Assembly: GCA_003388505.1 (NCBI GenBank)
Contig: QQVO01000064.1
Location: 62,001 to 126,000, forward strand
DNA length: 64,000 bases
Reading direction: 5' to 3'
DNA from: Planctomycetota bacterium
Lineage (GTDB): Bacteria; Planctomycetota; Planctomycetia; Planctomycetales; Planctomycetaceae
In this document: positions 1 to 9,693 of the stretch, piece after piece
Layout of the letters: each line of letters begins with the position of its first letter
How positions within the stretch are numbered: the first letter of the stretch is position 1
Translations under genes and position numbers: made by a program
The notes under the pieces: generated by a model
Told to the model about the DNA's origin: nothing
The model's input: only the letters and a program-made list of their open reading frames with translations
Databases searched by the model: none

Positions 1-320
1 AGGACGTTGTGAATCGAATGCTTGGCGCCGTTGGAGACGACGACCTGGCTCGGCTCGTACTCCAGTCCGTGGTCCCGTTTGGCCGCGGCGCAGATGGCCT
101 GCTTGAGGGCCGGGATGCCGCTGGAGGGGGTGTAGTGCGTGTGGCCGGCGTCCATCGCCTCTTTGGCAGCCTCGCGAATGTGGACGGGCGTGATGAAATC
201 GGGCTCGCCGAGCGTAAATTCGTAGACGTTGACGCCCTGGGCGGCCAGTTCTTTCGCCTTGGCAGCGGCGGCGATGGTGGCGGAGGGCTTGAGCGTCTGG
301 ACGGTGGGAGAGAGTCGCAT
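1..320 (-). CDS. PLP-dependent aminotransferase, class I/II (5' part only)
   Basis: The reverse strand encodes the first ~106 residues of a fold-type I aminotransferase cut by the window edge. It opens MRLSPTVQTLKPS and carries VYEFTLGEPDF and HTHYTPSSGIPALKQAI, the N-terminal arm and substrate-loop region seen in AspC-like (subgroup I-gamma) enzymes that move an amino group from aspartate or a related amino acid to 2-oxoglutarate in the cytoplasm. The PLP-binding lysine would lie beyond the window, so activity and exact substrate cannot be judged. The start is the ATG read from 320-318; nothing upstream on this strand looks co-transcribed. The family call is firm, the substrate is not. Confidence 0.85.
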   Translation of the reverse strand, partial: MRLSPTVQTLKPSATIAAAAKAKELAAQGVNVYEFTLGEPDFITPVHIREAAKEAMDAGHTHYTPSSGIPALKQAICAAAKRDHGLEYEPSQVVVSNGAKHSIHNV

Positions 321-1141
321 CGGAGAGCCTGTGTCTGGTGGTCGCCGCAGTGGTGACAGGGGTTGCGCGAAGCCGGTTCGCTGCGCCGGGCGATTCTTCA
401 GTGCGCGGCGGTGGGCGTCAAGGGTCGATGGCTTATGGCTGATGGCTGGTGGTCGATGGCGGATGGCGGATGGCATTGAGGGGAGGAGCCGTGAATTGGG
501 GGAGTGGGTTGGGTGGTGGTCATGAATGCTGTTTGACGATTGAGAGTTGTCGCGCAGAGTTGGGTCTGTTTTTCCCCGACGAAACGTCCAACCTTGCAAG
601 GCTGCAGGGAAATTCGTGCCCCGGGTTGGGGTGGGAAGTGTTTGAGATGGGGTGCTGCAGGAGTGGTCGGTTGACGATGGATGGGCGCCGGCGGATCGCC
701 CGTACGTTGTCGCCGATCGTTGATGGCGTTTCGTGCATGGATGGTGGCGTCCCCAGAATACGTCGGGACGTTGCGCCTGGCCGGCCGACACTCGACATTC
801 CGCCGCTGGAACGCCGGGAACCGGACCTCAAGCGTCTGCCGTCTGCCCAGCGGGAGCGGATCGAGTCTCCGGAGTTCTATGAACTGCTCCAGCGGACGAT
901 CAGCGCCTGCTCTCTGGAAGCGAAGCCGCCCGGTTGATGCGGCCGATGATTGGGCATCAAGGTCTCGTTTGCGGTGAAGGTCTGCGCAGTGCTGCCCGAA
1001 ACGCCATTCCAGGCACAGCCGGAGCCCGATTCCCGTTGATGTGACTGCGGCTATCGGGCAGAATTGGCCGGTGAAGTCTTAGTGGTTCCCACTATGTGAC
1101 AAGTTGTCAGATGAAACCCCGTTGGCTGAACGCGACAAACC
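321..1141. other. intergenic stretch, no convincing gene
   Basis: Open frames here on both strands lack family features, ribosome sites and convincing composition. The only structure I see is a degenerate short direct repeat of a GATGGC(T/G) unit at about 427-475. The stretch holds the upstream region of the reverse-strand aminotransferase. Confidence 0.5.
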
Positions 1142-1492
1142 GTGGGCGAAGCCGAGTTCTGGACAGCCTTAGAATTCCGGTTGTGTGCCGAATTTGTAGG
1201 CATGAGTTCGCGCCGCCACCGGTCGTTCTGGTGCGATGGCTTCATTCCTCAACTGTACTACGTGAGCGACCCCGTTCCAAAGATCGCCGGAGAGATCTGG
1301 ATCGCCAGAGGAGCCGCTGAGCAGTGGCTCTGGTCGTTTACTCTTCTTCTTCCAAAGAGGTTTCGTTCGCGGTCGGAGATCGACTGGGAGTCCTTGATTC
1401 CACCCTACGAGACAACCCGCTGGATGGCGTTCGATGAAGGGCGCAAGTACGTGGAGATTGAACCTGCAGCGGCGGTACCAGATCCTGAATGA
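1142..1492 (+). CDS. conserved-looking hypothetical protein
   Basis: A 116-residue protein starting at GTG 1142. It is rich in tryptophan and aromatic residues (FWTALEFRLC, FWCDGFIP, WLWSFTLLLP, DWESLIPP) and ends acidic (EIEPAAAVPDPE), a composition expected of a folded small cytoplasmic protein and not of a chance frame. There is no signal peptide, membrane segment or metal motif. I do not recognise the family. No good Shine-Dalgarno lies before the GTG, so the start is uncertain. It lies 9 bp before one copy of a duplicated intergenic block and upstream of a toxin-antitoxin remnant, in a stretch of small, possibly transferred genes. Confidence 0.6.
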   Translation: MGEAEFWTALEFRLCAEFVGMSSRRHRSFWCDGFIPQLYYVSDPVPKIAGEIWIARGAAEQWLWSFTLLLPKRFRSRSEIDWESLIPPYETTRWMAFDEGRKYVEIEPAAAVPDPE

Positions 1493-1500
1493 TCGCGCCG

Positions 1501-1651
1501 ATCCAACAACGCACCAGAGCCGCAAAGTCCGGCTGCGCCGGATCGCCTTGAACTGTAACCACTGCCTTCACGCTGGATAGAATCAAATCCCAGAGCACGG
1601 CATTGCAGTCAGCCGCATGAGCGGCGACGGCCGTGCGAAACCCGTTGGCCA
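1501..1651. repeat. diverged 151-bp intergenic block, copy A
   Basis: This block aligns along its whole length with 1871-2021. Shared landmarks are TCCAACA near the left end, CGGATCGCCTTGAA at offset ~40, AAATC(G/C) in the middle and CGGCCGTGCG followed by ACCCGTTGG at the right end. Each copy stops 10-20 bp before the ATG of a small gene (1661 and 2042). Confidence 0.6.
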
Positions 1652-1660
1652 ACACTCATC

Positions 1661-1843
1661 ATGGGAAAAGCGAATTGCAAATACGTCGCAAGAGCAATTC
1701 CGGGAAAGGGTTGGCGGGTCTGGAATCGCAGGACGAAAAAGTGGTGGGGAAACCCGTTTCGCGAGTACCCAGAAGAGTTGCTCGCTGAATTGAACGGTCC
1801 AAAGCGACCGCAGCGGCTGGTTCAACTCTGCAAACGCAACTGA
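1661..1843 (+). CDS. small basic hypothetical protein
   Basis: A 60-residue, lysine/arginine/tryptophan-rich frame starting at ATG 1661 (MGKANCKYVARAIPG). It contains WRVWNRRTKKWWG and ends LVQLCKRN. The basic, tryptophan-rich composition fits a small nucleic-acid-binding or host-factor-like protein, but no domain is recognisable. It starts 9 bp after copy A of the duplicated block, the same arrangement as the antitoxin gene after copy B, which is the main reason for believing it. No clear ribosome site is visible, and it could be a chance frame. Confidence 0.4.
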   Translation: MGKANCKYVARAIPGKGWRVWNRRTKKWWGNPFREYPEELLAELNGPKRPQRLVQLCKRN

Positions 1844-1870
1844 GGCAACATCAGTTTACGGCCGCATGCA

Positions 1871-2021
1871 GTCCAACAGCGTACGGCGGCAGTGTCCGGG
1901 ATCGTGCCGGATCGCCTTGAAGTGTGACTGGCGGTTTTACGTCAAATCGAATCAATACAGAGTCACGGCGTCCCGGATTGCCGCACGAGCGGCGGCGGCC
2001 GTGCGGTACCCGTTGGGCGAG
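1871..2021. repeat. diverged 151-bp intergenic block, copy B
   Basis: Partner of 1501-1651, in the same orientation and of equal length. It ends 20 bp before the antitoxin ATG at 2042, so the pair probably arose by duplication of a promoter/leader together with a small gene slot. Confidence 0.6.
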
Positions 2022-2041
2022 CTGATTCGCAGGATTATGCC

Positions 2042-2254
2042 ATGAATACCTTTTCCGATGTTGTCGATGCTGCGGATGACCTGTCCGTCGACGAACAAGA
2101 GACGCTGGTCGAAATCCTCCGCCGACGGATCGCGAAACGAAACCGAGAGGCTCTGGTCGTCGATGTCGCCGAGGCCCGTGCTGAGTTCCAATCCGGTCAA
2201 GCTCGTACATCGTCGGTGAGCGAAATCATGGACGAGGCGCGCGGTGAATCGTGA
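2042..2254 (+). CDS. type II toxin-antitoxin system antitoxin
   Basis: A 70-residue, mostly helical acidic protein. The N-terminus (FSDVVDAADDLSVDEQETL) and the following VEILRRRIAKRNRE resemble the small antitoxins paired with RelE/YafQ/ParE toxins in planctomycetes and cyanobacteria. The C-terminal tail (SSVSEIMDEARGES) is of the type that wraps the toxin. GCAGGATTATGCC before the ATG supplies a ribosome site. Its end overlaps the start of the toxin frame at 2244, the usual translational coupling. Antitoxins normally repress their own promoter, so an operator would be expected upstream within copy B of the duplicated block. The partner toxin is broken. Confidence 0.7.
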   Translation: MNTFSDVVDAADDLSVDEQETLVEILRRRIAKRNREALVVDVAEARAEFQSGQARTSSVSEIMDEARGES

Positions 2255-2430
2255 ACTTCTCCAAAGCACGGCGTTCATTCGTGCGGCGCGGCGGTACTTG
2301 AAGAAACATCCGCAAGCAGCCGACGACCTGGAAGCTACTCTTATGCTGTTGTCCTAGGATGCCTTTGAACCACGGCTTAAGACACACAAACTCAAAGGCG
2401 ATTTGGACGGTATCTGGGCGTGCGGCGACG
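2244..2430 (+). pseudogene. YafQ/RelE-like mRNA-interferase toxin, disrupted
   Basis: Reading from GTG 2244, overlapping the antitoxin stop, gives VNRELLQSTAFIRAARR then YLKKHPQAADDLEATLMLLS, an in-frame TAG at 2355-2357, and then DAFEPRLKTHKLKGDLDGIW plus ACGDG. The order (S-x-x-F-xRAARR, a helical pair, P-x-LKTHKLKG, W-AC) is that of YafQ/RelE-family ribosome-dependent endoribonucleases. The C-terminal strand and catalytic-residue region that should follow WAC is not recognisable in any frame after about 2430, so the gene has both a nonsense mutation and a lost end. It should be inactive unless the stop is a sequencing error, and even then the 3' end is missing. Confidence 0.75.
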
Positions 2431-2700
2431 GTCGTGCCAACCGTTGGTTGTGCGTGACCTCTTGTGGCTGGGCCACACCGAGTCGGCAGTGGGTGGTGGG
2501 TTACAGAAGGGAACGGAGGGAAGGAAGGGGTTTACCTGGGGCGGGGGGTCTTGCGCGGGCGCGGAGTTGCGGCGGGTTGGCTGCGGTTGCCGCGGGGAGG
2601 GGGAGTCGGGGAGAGTCGGTTTGACGAGTTGCAGAGGCGGGCGAGGTGCGATTCGTTGAAGCTTGGAATTCGCTTGGGTGCCCGGTGACTGGACAAGACC

Positions 2701-4131
2701 ATGGTCTGGCCGTTTCGTGCGAAGTGCCCGCTGGATGCGGACGACAAAGTGCGGGTGGAACGGCATCTGGCAGGCCTCGCGGTTGAATTCGGAGTCGATC
2801 GCCTTCTGATTGGCGACGACGTCTTCACTGCTTGCACCCGGGTTTTTCCAGACGGCGCGGTCGGGTCGGACACAGAGGCGACTCTCTCAGCGATCTGTGC
2901 GCAGATGGGTTTCGATGAGAAGCGATTCGCCTTGACGTCGGAGCCGCCTGCGGAGTCGGAGACACCTGTGGCGCACGGGGGTTGGGAAGTCGACGGTGAC
3001 GGCCGCTACGTGATACGAACCAGGGACCTGCAAACCGGCGGTGCGGAATTGCAGGTGGCGGTTCTCGCGCGCATCGTCGGATGCGCGCTCTTGATTGAGC
3101 GAGGATCGTTCGATCCGCAAAACTCCGACGATCTGCAACAAGCGGAGTTGGCCGCTACGGCGATGGGGTTCGGCCCAATGATCGCGAACATGACTGTTGC
3201 CACTGTGGACGTCGGCTTTTCCGAGGGGTGGCCGCGGTGGATGGTGCGGTACGGCCACCTGCCGTCGCATGTGACAGGCTACGCACTTGCCGTTCTTTGC
3301 TGGCTTGGTGGCGCCAATGAAGCGAGTTCGCGCCCGTCTCTCAGGAGCGATGCGGCAAACGCGTACCGCCGCGGCATGCGGTACCTCCAGCAAACGAACG
3401 ACTGCCTGATTCAGCGGGAGCAATGGGGGCGCTCGATCGAGAATCGCTCGCTGTCCGTGCTGGAATGCGAGCTATCGAGCGAATATGAGGGTCGCAGGCT
3501 GGCGGCAATCCGGGAACTCGCAGAGCATCGAGACATTGAGGCGAGAACGGTTGAAGCGGTTGTTGCGATGCTTCGAGACAAGAATGCGATCATTCGCGCC
3601 AATGCAGCGATCACGCTCGGGAGGTGGGGAGCGGACGCGCGGTCAGCACTCCCGGAACTGATCCGCTCGATCGGGTCCGAACGCGACGGCAATGCGAGTG
3701 TGAAAGAGGCGTCGGCTGCAGGACTGATTGGAGCAGCAGCGGTTGTCTCATCGTCGGAGCGTGAGGAACTCTGGCATGCCCTTGTCGAACTGAAAGAACG
3801 CGCTGCGAGCCGGTCAGTCCGGGACGCTGCGCTTGATGCATTGACGCGGCTTGACGTTGATGCACGGCTTGTCCGTTCGGAACTGGCCAAGTCGATCCGA
3901 GACGCCATTGCGGACGCAGACGACCATCGGCTCCGAATGCTCCTCGCTTGTGTGCAACGAATCGAATCCGATGTCGATCGATTCCTGAACGAGAACTTTT
4001 CCGATCGCGATCCGGAACTTGTGGCGAGCGCGCAGAGAGTCCTGCGTGAGACACCACGGAGGAAGGGGACGTATTCGGGCTTCCCCGATTCGACCCGTGG
4101 ATCGGTCATTACGGACTCGCGCTGGCTGTGA
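2701..4131 (+). CDS. HEAT-repeat protein of unknown function
   Basis: A 476-residue soluble protein. The first ~230 residues are unrecognised (one hydrophobic patch, VAVLARIVGCALLI). From about residue 245 it holds HEAT-like helical pairs such as LAEHRDIEARTVEAVVAML, RDKNAIIRANAAITLGRWG and RDAALDALTRLDVDARLV. HEAT units form an alpha-solenoid used as a protein-binding scaffold. There is no signal peptide, so it is probably cytoplasmic. It starts at ATG 2701 after a long leader with no neighbour on the same strand close enough for an operon. A long open frame on the opposite strand is a compositional shadow. Partner and role are unknown. Confidence 0.75.
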   Translation: MVWPFRAKCPLDADDKVRVERHLAGLAVEFGVDRLLIGDDVFTACTRVFPDGAVGSDTEATLSAICAQMGFDEKRFALTSEPPAESETPVAHGGWEVDGDGRYVIRTRDLQTGGAELQVAVLARIVGCALLIERGSFDPQNSDDLQQAELAATAMGFGPMIANMTVATVDVGFSEGWPRWMVRYGHLPSHVTGYALAVLCWLGGANEASSRPSLRSDAANAYRRGMRYLQQTNDCLIQREQWGRSIENRSLSVLECELSSEYEGRRLAAIRELAEHRDIEARTVEAVVAMLRDKNAIIRANAAITLGRWGADARSALPELIRSIGSERDGNASVKEASAAGLIGAAAVVSSSEREELWHALVELKERAASRSVRDAALDALTRLDVDARLVRSELAKSIRDAIADADDHRLRMLLACVQRIESDVDRFLNENFSDRDPELVASAQRVLRETPRRKGTYSGFPDSTRGSVITDSRWL

Positions 4132-4311
4132 AGCATGTTCTCGATTGGCGATCGCACCCCACTGAGGTCGGGGCCGGCAGGTTCCACAGTGTGTTTCGTC
4201 AATGTCGCGGACTCGCTGAGTCGGCCGTTAAGCATACGGCGTGTTAAGCGTGAAGGCTCCGGAGCAACGCCGACTGACACCTCGGTGCGTCGTGGTTGAT
4301 CGAATGCACAT

Positions 4312-4445
4312 CCGACTCGCGGAGCGAGTCGGCTACATCGGCTGTGGAACCCCGTTGGGGTTCGCGCGAACTGACTGCTACTTGGACCGAGGGTGCGCTC
4401 CTGTCGTCGCGACCCTCGGCTTTGCTGTGTGACGCTTTCAGCGTC
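4312..4445. repeat. composite multi-hairpin intergenic element, copy 1
   Basis: Four hairpins lie in a row: 4312-4332 (CCGACTCGC against GCGAGTCGG), 4347-4363 (GAACCCC against GGGGTTC), 4387-4419 (CCGAGGGT against ACCCTCGG) and 4431-4445 (GACGC TTTCA GCGTC). The last three recur in the same order and spacing at 41614-41715 with different arm sequences but intact pairing, joined by the conserved linker GGCTTTGCTGT. The element fills the gap between the HEAT-repeat gene and the pectate-lyase gene; the rest of 4132-4662 shows nothing else. Confidence 0.75.
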
Positions 4446-4662
4446 AGAAGGACGTGCCACGGCCTCGGAAGGCTGTGGTATGGAGGGCGGTGGTTGATTC
4501 GCGGCGGGGTTGGCGAAGGGGTGGGGTGGGTGGGTTGTTGTTCGGTCTTGCTCGCGGGCTAACGCCGCGCGGCTCGCCGCCTGGTCGCGGCAGTATCGCT
4601 GCTTGATCGGTGTGGGTAGGATGGAGATTCATTCCTCAAAACCGATTGCGGGGCGCGATTCG

Positions 4663-6225
4663 ATGCAGAGGCTGCAAAGAGCTTTCTTGTTGTTGGCACC
4701 GGCCGTGTGGCTATTCGGTTGCGGCGGTGGGGAGGGGGTGGGGGTTGTTGATCCGGCGGGGGTTGAGGAGGCGGCTGTTGTGGCGGCGCCGGCCGGTGAC
4801 GGGACGGGGGAGACGCCGGGTGTGGTTGCGGCGGCTGTTGAGGGCGGTGTGGAGACGGCGGCGAGTGTGACGACTGCGGCATCGGAGCTGGAGGAAGAAG
4901 CGGTCGAGGCGATGCGGCGGGCGGGGGCGTATTACTATGAGAACGTGGCCCGGCATGGGGGGTACGTCTATTTCTATTCCCTCGATCTTTCGGTGCGTTG
5001 GGGCGAAGGGCTGGCGGGGGAGGATCAGATCTGGGTGCAGCCGCCGGGTACGCCGACGGTGGGGCTGGCGTTTCTGGAAGCGTGGCGGGCGACGGGTGAT
5101 GAATATTATCGGAAGGCGGCGACCGAGGCGGCCGAGGCGCTGGCGTACGGGCAGTTGCAGTCGGGCGGATGGACGAACAGTGTCGACTTCGACCCGAACA
5201 GCGGGCGCACCGGGCAGTACCGCAACGGGCGGGGGCGGGGGAAGAACAACTCGTCGCTCGACGACGGGCAGACGCAGTCGGCGATCCGGCTGATGGTTCA
5301 GGCGGACGCGGCTCACGAGTTCCGTCACGCCGAGATTCACGAGTCGGCACAGATCGCGCTGGAGGCGCTGCTGGCGGCGCAGTTTCCCAACGGGGCGTTT
5401 CCGCAGGTGTGGACGGGGCCGGTCGAGGCGCAGCCGGTGCTGGCGGCGAGCTATCCCGATTACGACTGGCGGACCGAAGGGCGGATCAAGGAATACTGGG
5501 ACATGTACACGCTCAATGACAACGTGTGTGGTTACGTCGCCGAGGCGCTGATTGACGCGCACGAGGTATACGGGGATGAGAAGTACCTGGAGGCGCTCAC
5601 GAAGCTGGGGGATTTTCTGATTCTGGCGCAGATGCCCGATCCACAGCCGGGGTGGGCGCAGCAGTACAACTACGAGATGAAGCCGATCTGGGCGCGGAAG
5701 TTCGAGCCTCCCGGCGTGGCGGGGGACGAGACGCAGGAAGCGATTGCGACATTGATGCTGATTGCGGCCGAGACGGGGGACGCGAAGTACCTGGAGCCGA
5801 TTCCGCGCGCTCTCGCGTGGCTGCGTGAGTCGGCGCTCGATGACGGACGACTGGCGCGGTTCTACGAACTCGAGACGAACCGGCCGCTGTACATGTTCCG
5901 CCGCGGGAAAGTCTACACGTTGACCTATGACGATTCGGACCTGCCGGGGCACTATGGCTGGAAGATCGAATCGCGGCTGGACGAATTGGAGGCGCGCTAT
6001 CGTGCGCTGACCGATGGCGACCTCGCGCCGGTTGAACCGGTGCCGCCGTCTGAGGCGGAAGTGCGGAGAATCATCGCGTCGCTCGACGACGAGGGGCGCT
6101 GGCTGAAGACGTTCGAGGGAGAACGGCTGGTGGGGCAGGGGAAGTTCCCGATCGGTGAAGAGTACCTGAGCAGCGAATTGTTCAGCGAGAACATGACGAC
6201 GCTGAGCCGGTTCGTGGGGCGGTGA
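4663..6225 (+). CDS. pectate lyase-like lipoprotein (pectic acid lyase family)
   Basis: A predicted 520-residue secreted enzyme. ATG 4663 gives MQRLQRAFLLLAPAVWLFGC, a signal peptide with a lipobox and Cys20, followed by an Ala/Gly/Val-rich linker; upstream in-frame ATGs would spoil this signal. The catalytic part, from about residue 80 on, is an alpha/alpha-barrel-like domain with AYYYENVARHGGYVYFYS, GQLQSGGWTNSVDFDP, NNSSLDDGQTQSAIR, FPNGAFPQVW and YTLNDNVCGYVAEALIDAH, characteristic of the PL10-type pectic acid lyase family, which cleaves polygalacturonate by beta-elimination. In planctomycetes, relatives are often annotated only by this domain, so the true polysaccharide may differ. It converges on the hybrid kinase gene with a 35-bp gap and has no same-strand partner. 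Confidence 0.8.
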   Translation: MQRLQRAFLLLAPAVWLFGCGGGEGVGVVDPAGVEEAAVVAAPAGDGTGETPGVVAAAVEGGVETAASVTTAASELEEEAVEAMRRAGAYYYENVARHGGYVYFYSLDLSVRWGEGLAGEDQIWVQPPGTPTVGLAFLEAWRATGDEYYRKAATEAAEALAYGQLQSGGWTNSVDFDPNSGRTGQYRNGRGRGKNNSSLDDGQTQSAIRLMVQADAAHEFRHAEIHESAQIALEALLAAQFPNGAFPQVWTGPVEAQPVLAASYPDYDWRTEGRIKEYWDMYTLNDNVCGYVAEALIDAHEVYGDEKYLEALTKLGDFLILAQMPDPQPGWAQQYNYEMKPIWARKFEPPGVAGDETQEAIATLMLIAAETGDAKYLEPIPRALAWLRESALDDGRLARFYELETNRPLYMFRRGKVYTLTYDDSDLPGHYGWKIESRLDELEARYRALTDGDLAPVEPVPPSEAEVRRIIASLDDEGRWLKTFEGERLVGQGKFPIGEEYLSSELFSENMTTLSRFVGR

Positions 6226-6260
6226 CGGCGGAGGTTTCTCGCGCTGCCGCAGAGCGTGGG

Positions 6261-9200
6261 TTAAACGAGATCGTGCCGGCCTGCTTCAGACTTCAGAGCG
6301 TCGAGGAAGCGGTTGGTTTCGTCCACGAGATCGGGCAAGCGCTGGGAGGCGGCGGTGAAATCCTCGTTGCGGCCGAGGGTTTCGACTTCGAGGGCGAGTT
6401 TGACGAGATCGGGCGCGCCGAAATAGCTGACGGCGTTTTTGAGCGAGTGCGCGGCGCGTGTGAGCAGTTCGGCGTCGGCGGATTCGAGGCTGCGGGAGAC
6501 GTCGGCGAGGTGCTGCGGCACCTCTCCCTGGACGGAATCGAACGCGACCTGCAACAGCTCTTCGTCGCCGGCCGTTCGCCTGCGGGCGACCTTCCAGTCG
6601 ACCAGCGCGGAATCTGCGTCGACGGGGGGCCGGTCGGGCTCGGTCGGCTGTTTTGATTCCGCGGGCGGCGGTGGGGAATCGGTGCGATCCTCTGCGGGCC
6701 GTGTTGAGGGGGATTTCGGCGCATACTTGTCAACAATTCGGCTGAGCGTCTGCGGATCGATGGGTTTGGAGATGTAGTCGTCCATTCCGGCGTTGAGACA
6801 GCGCTCGCGATCCCCCTTCATTGCTTCGGCGGTCATGGCGATGATGGGAGTTCTGCGATTTTTTTGGCGTTCCTGCTCGCGAATCGCAGCGGTGGCGTCG
6901 AAGCCGTTGAGCACTGGCATCTGGACGTCCATCAGAATGAGGTCGAAGGTTTCGTGTTCGTTGGCTTCGACGGCGAGTTGTCCGTTTTCGACGACGGTGA
7001 CGTGGTGTCCCCATCTCTGCTGAAGAAAGCCGACGGCCACGCGCTGATTGATGGGACTGTCTTCGGCGAGCAGAATCCGACAGGGCGTCGGCGAGGTTCT
7101 GGTTTCCTCTTCGAGGGAGACGGCGTCGAGGTCGATGACGCCCGTTTCATCGCAGATTGCCTCTTGCAGTTCGGAGGCGATGATGGGCTTGGACATGTAG
7201 CGCCCGATTCCCAGTCCGCGGAGATCCTCGGTATTGATGCCGCCGGCGCCGGAGGAGAGCATGATGATCGGACAGCGATTCCACTCCGGCATCGGTTGAA
7301 GTCTTTCGGCGAATTCGACACCGTCCATGTCGTTCATCTGGTAATCGAGGAGAATGAACTGGAAATCGTTTCCCGCGTGATGCGCTTGTTTAATCAAGGC
7401 CAATGCATCGGGGCCGTTTGACACGAGCGTCGGGCGCATCTTCCAGTTCCGCAGGAGTTCCTGGAGGATGCGTCGGTTGGTCGAATTGTCGTCGACGACC
7501 AGGACGCGCAGGCCCCGGAGGCGACGCAAGTCGGGCAGGACGGTGTTGCGTTGTTGCTCGGCGACTCCGAATTGCACGATGAAATGAAAGGTCGTCCCGC
7601 GCCCGACTTCACTTTCGACCCAGATGCGGCCGCTCATCATTTCCACCAACCTGCCGGAAATGGCCAGCCCCAGGCCGGTGCCTCCGAAGCGGCGGGTGGT
7701 GGACGCGTCTGCCTGGGAAAACGCGTCGAAGATTTTCTGCTGCTGTTCCGGTGCGATCCCGATTCCGGTGTCGCGTACGGCGACGTGCAGCCGCGCGCTG
7801 TCTGCGGTGAGTGAATCGGGGACGACTTCCAGGACGACCTCTCCTTCGTCGGTGAATTTGACGGCGTTGCCGACGAGGTTGATGATGATCTGGCGCAGCC
7901 GCGTGGGATCGCCGATGAGCCGGTCGGGAATGTCCGGATCGATGCGGCAGGCGAGTTCCAGTCCCTTGTCGGCGGCGCGGACGGTCAGGAGTTTGACGGC
8001 CTTGCCGACGCAGCTTTGCAGGCTGAATTCGACCGATTCCAGTTCCAGCTTTCCGGCTTCGATCTTGGAGAAGTCGAGGATGTCGTTGAGCAGCCGCAGG
8101 AGAGATTCGGCCGACTGCTGGACAAGACCGAGGAACTCGCGCTGTTCTGCGGACAACCGCGTGCCGGCGAGCAATTCGGACATGCCGATGATGCCGTTCA
8201 TCGGGGTGCGGATTTCGTGGCTCATGTTGGCGAGGAACTCGCTCTTGGCCTTGTCGGCCGCCTCGGCCGCCTCTTTCGCATCGGAGAGTTCCGCGGTCCG
8301 CTCGCGGACCTTGCGTTCCAGGTCGCTGTGCAGCCCGTGGAGCCGACCGGCCATGTCGTTGAAGGCGACCGCGAGAGTCCCCAATTCGTCGTCGCGGTCG
8401 GCCTGGACTCTCGCGCTGAGGTCGCCCGACGCGAGGACTTCGGCCGCCCGCGTCAGTTCGACGATCGGACGCGTGAACCGCCGGGAAAGCCAGATGGTGG
8501 CGATGACACCGACGACGAGCAGTATGGACTGGACCGCGAACAGGGAGTCCCGCAGGTGCGCAATCGGCGCGTAGGCTTCCGCCTCGTCGATCTTCGCGAC
8601 CAGACCCCATTGCTCGTAATCGCGCGGATGAAACGGGGCCGGCTGGAAGTGGGCCAACACGGGGACGCCGTCGTACTCGGTGACGGCGAAGCCGTCGTCG
8701 TTCTCGATCGCTGCGACCATACTGGGGACGGCGGAGGCGGGGACCGTGTCGGCGCCGGTGACGCGCGAGGGCAGCAGGTAGTGCACGTTGTCGCCGACGC
8801 GCTTTCCGATCAGCACTTCGCCGGAATCGCCCAATCCCTCGTGCACGGTGTCGTCGTCGACGATGCGTGTCAGCGGCTGCACGTCCAGCAGGACCATCAC
8901 GGCGCCCAGGACGCTGCCATCGCCGCTGAGGGCCGGCGCCGACAGATACGCCACGGTGTCGCCGCCGGTTGAGAACGGTTCGCCGAGGTGGCGATGCCCG
9001 TCGAGCGCGCGGCGGAATTCCGGCCGGGAGGTGAAATCGCGGTCGAGGTAGGCGGCGTCGGTCGAGGTGAGGGTGCGTCCCGACCGGTCGACGAACCAGA
9101 TCGCGCGGAACCCTTCGGTGCTGCCGAGGGCGTCGTCCAGAATGGGCCTGGTCGACTCGCGCATGGCTTCGAGTTCCATCTCTCCGTCAAGGAACTGTTC

Positions 9201-9494
9201 CACGAGCGTGCGGAAGCGGGTGCGACTGGCAACCAGTGCGACCCGCTCCTGCTGCTGTGACACATACGCGGTGATCATGGCATGTCGGTCGCGTCCGGCA
9301 ACGACGAGCCGCTTGTGGATCTGATCGCGGACAATCTGCTGGGCGACCTTGTATCCGCCGATCCAACTGGTCATGGCGCCAGTCGCGACCAGGAGCAGAG
9401 AAACGAACAGCGCCAACTGGAATGTCAGCGACCGTCTCCACAGTTGGAGCGGCGAACGGCGTGGCGCGGGGCCGGATGAGACGAATATGACCAC
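6261..9494 (-). CDS. hybrid sensor histidine kinase with two receiver domains and HPt
   Basis: A 1077-residue membrane kinase. In order: TM1 about 24-44, an extracytoplasmic double-Cache-like sensor about 45-315, TM2 about 316-336, HAMP 337-390, a coiled link, HisKA with His426 in [17 protein letters not shown], HATPase_c (N box [15 protein letters not shown] boxes DTGIGI and GGTGLGL), receiver 1 with Asp717, receiver 2 with Asp856 (LILMDVQMP) and a C-terminal HPt with His1016 (AAHSLKN). All phosphorelay residues are present, so His to Asp to His transfer to a separate output regulator is expected; none is adjacent. The Cache sensor suggests a small periplasmic ligand. It diverges from the porin gene across ~200 bp, hinting that it might control uptake, an inference only. 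Confidence 0.93.
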   Translation of the reverse strand: MVIFVSSGPAPRRSPLQLWRRSLTFQLALFVSLLLVATGAMTSWIGGYKVAQQIVRDQIHKRLVVAGRDRHAMITAYVSQQQERVALVASRTRFRTLVEQFLDGEMELEAMRESTRPILDDALGSTEGFRAIWFVDRSGRTLTSTDAAYLDRDFTSRPEFRRALDGHRHLGEPFSTGGDTVAYLSAPALSGDGSVLGAVMVLLDVQPLTRIVDDDTVHEGLGDSGEVLIGKRVGDNVHYLLPSRVTGADTVPASAVPSMVAAIENDDGFAVTEYDGVPVLAHFQPAPFHPRDYEQWGLVAKIDEAEAYAPIAHLRDSLFAVQSILLVVGVIATIWLSRRFTRPIVELTRAAEVLASGDLSARVQADRDDELGTLAVAFNDMAGRLHGLHSDLERKVRERTAELSDAKEAAEAADKAKSEFLANMSHEIRTPMNGIIGMSELLAGTRLSAEQREFLGLVQQSAESLLRLLNDILDFSKIEAGKLELESVEFSLQSCVGKAVKLLTVRAADKGLELACRIDPDIPDRLIGDPTRLRQIIINLVGNAVKFTDEGEVVLEVVPDSLTADSARLHVAVRDTGIGIAPEQQQKIFDAFSQADASTTRRFGGTGLGLAISGRLVEMMSGRIWVESEVGRGTTFHFIVQFGVAEQQRNTVLPDLRRLRGLRVLVVDDNSTNRRILQELLRNWKMRPTLVSNGPDALALIKQAHHAGNDFQFILLDYQMNDMDGVEFAERLQPMPEWNRCPIIMLSSGAGGINTEDLRGLGIGRYMSKPIIASELQEAICDETGVIDLDAVSLEEETRTSPTPCRILLAEDSPINQRVAVGFLQQRWGHHVTVVENGQLAVEANEHETFDLILMDVQMPVLNGFDATAAIREQERQKNRRTPIIAMTAEAMKGDRERCLNAGMDDYISKPIDPQTLSRIVDKYAPKSPSTRPAEDRTDSPPPPAESKQPTEPDRPPVDADSALVDWKVARRRTAGDEELLQVAFDSVQGEVPQHLADVSRSLESADAELLTRAAHSLKNAVSYFGAPDLVKLALEVETLGRNEDFTAASQRLPDLVDETNRFLDALKSEAGRHDLV

Positions 9495-9693
9495 GACAGG
9501 ATCAACAGGACAGGGGCGTTCGCAAGGACCGGATCAGGCGGCCGTTGCCTGGACTGTGCAATCGGAAAAACCGGCAGAATCGGTCAAGCTTTCCCGGCAT
9601 TATGCCGATTTGACGAAGTGAATGCACGCCGCCGCTGCGCGGCATCTTCCTGATTCTCAACGCACTGAGTTCCGTGCGGCAGGGCTTTCCCCC

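Noticed and set aside
449-937. A 162-residue + strand frame in the first spacer
   Set aside because: Low complexity, no motifs, no ribosome site; overlaps other frames of equal length.
1338-1655. Frames in the duplicated blocks that read VQGDPA or LQGDPA
   Set aside because: They follow from the duplicated non-coding block; they end in different frames and show no domain.
3411-4460. A 349-codon reverse frame over the HEAT gene
   Set aside because: Ser/Arg/Thr-rich shadow with no domain; the forward frame has HEAT repeats.
4711-5952. A 413-codon reverse frame across the pectate-lyase gene
   Set aside because: Arg/His/Pro-rich shadow; the forward strand has a lipobox and family motifs.
9622-9693. 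An N-terminal extension of the porin from ATG 9622
   Set aside because: It places 24 charged residues before a normal signal peptide.
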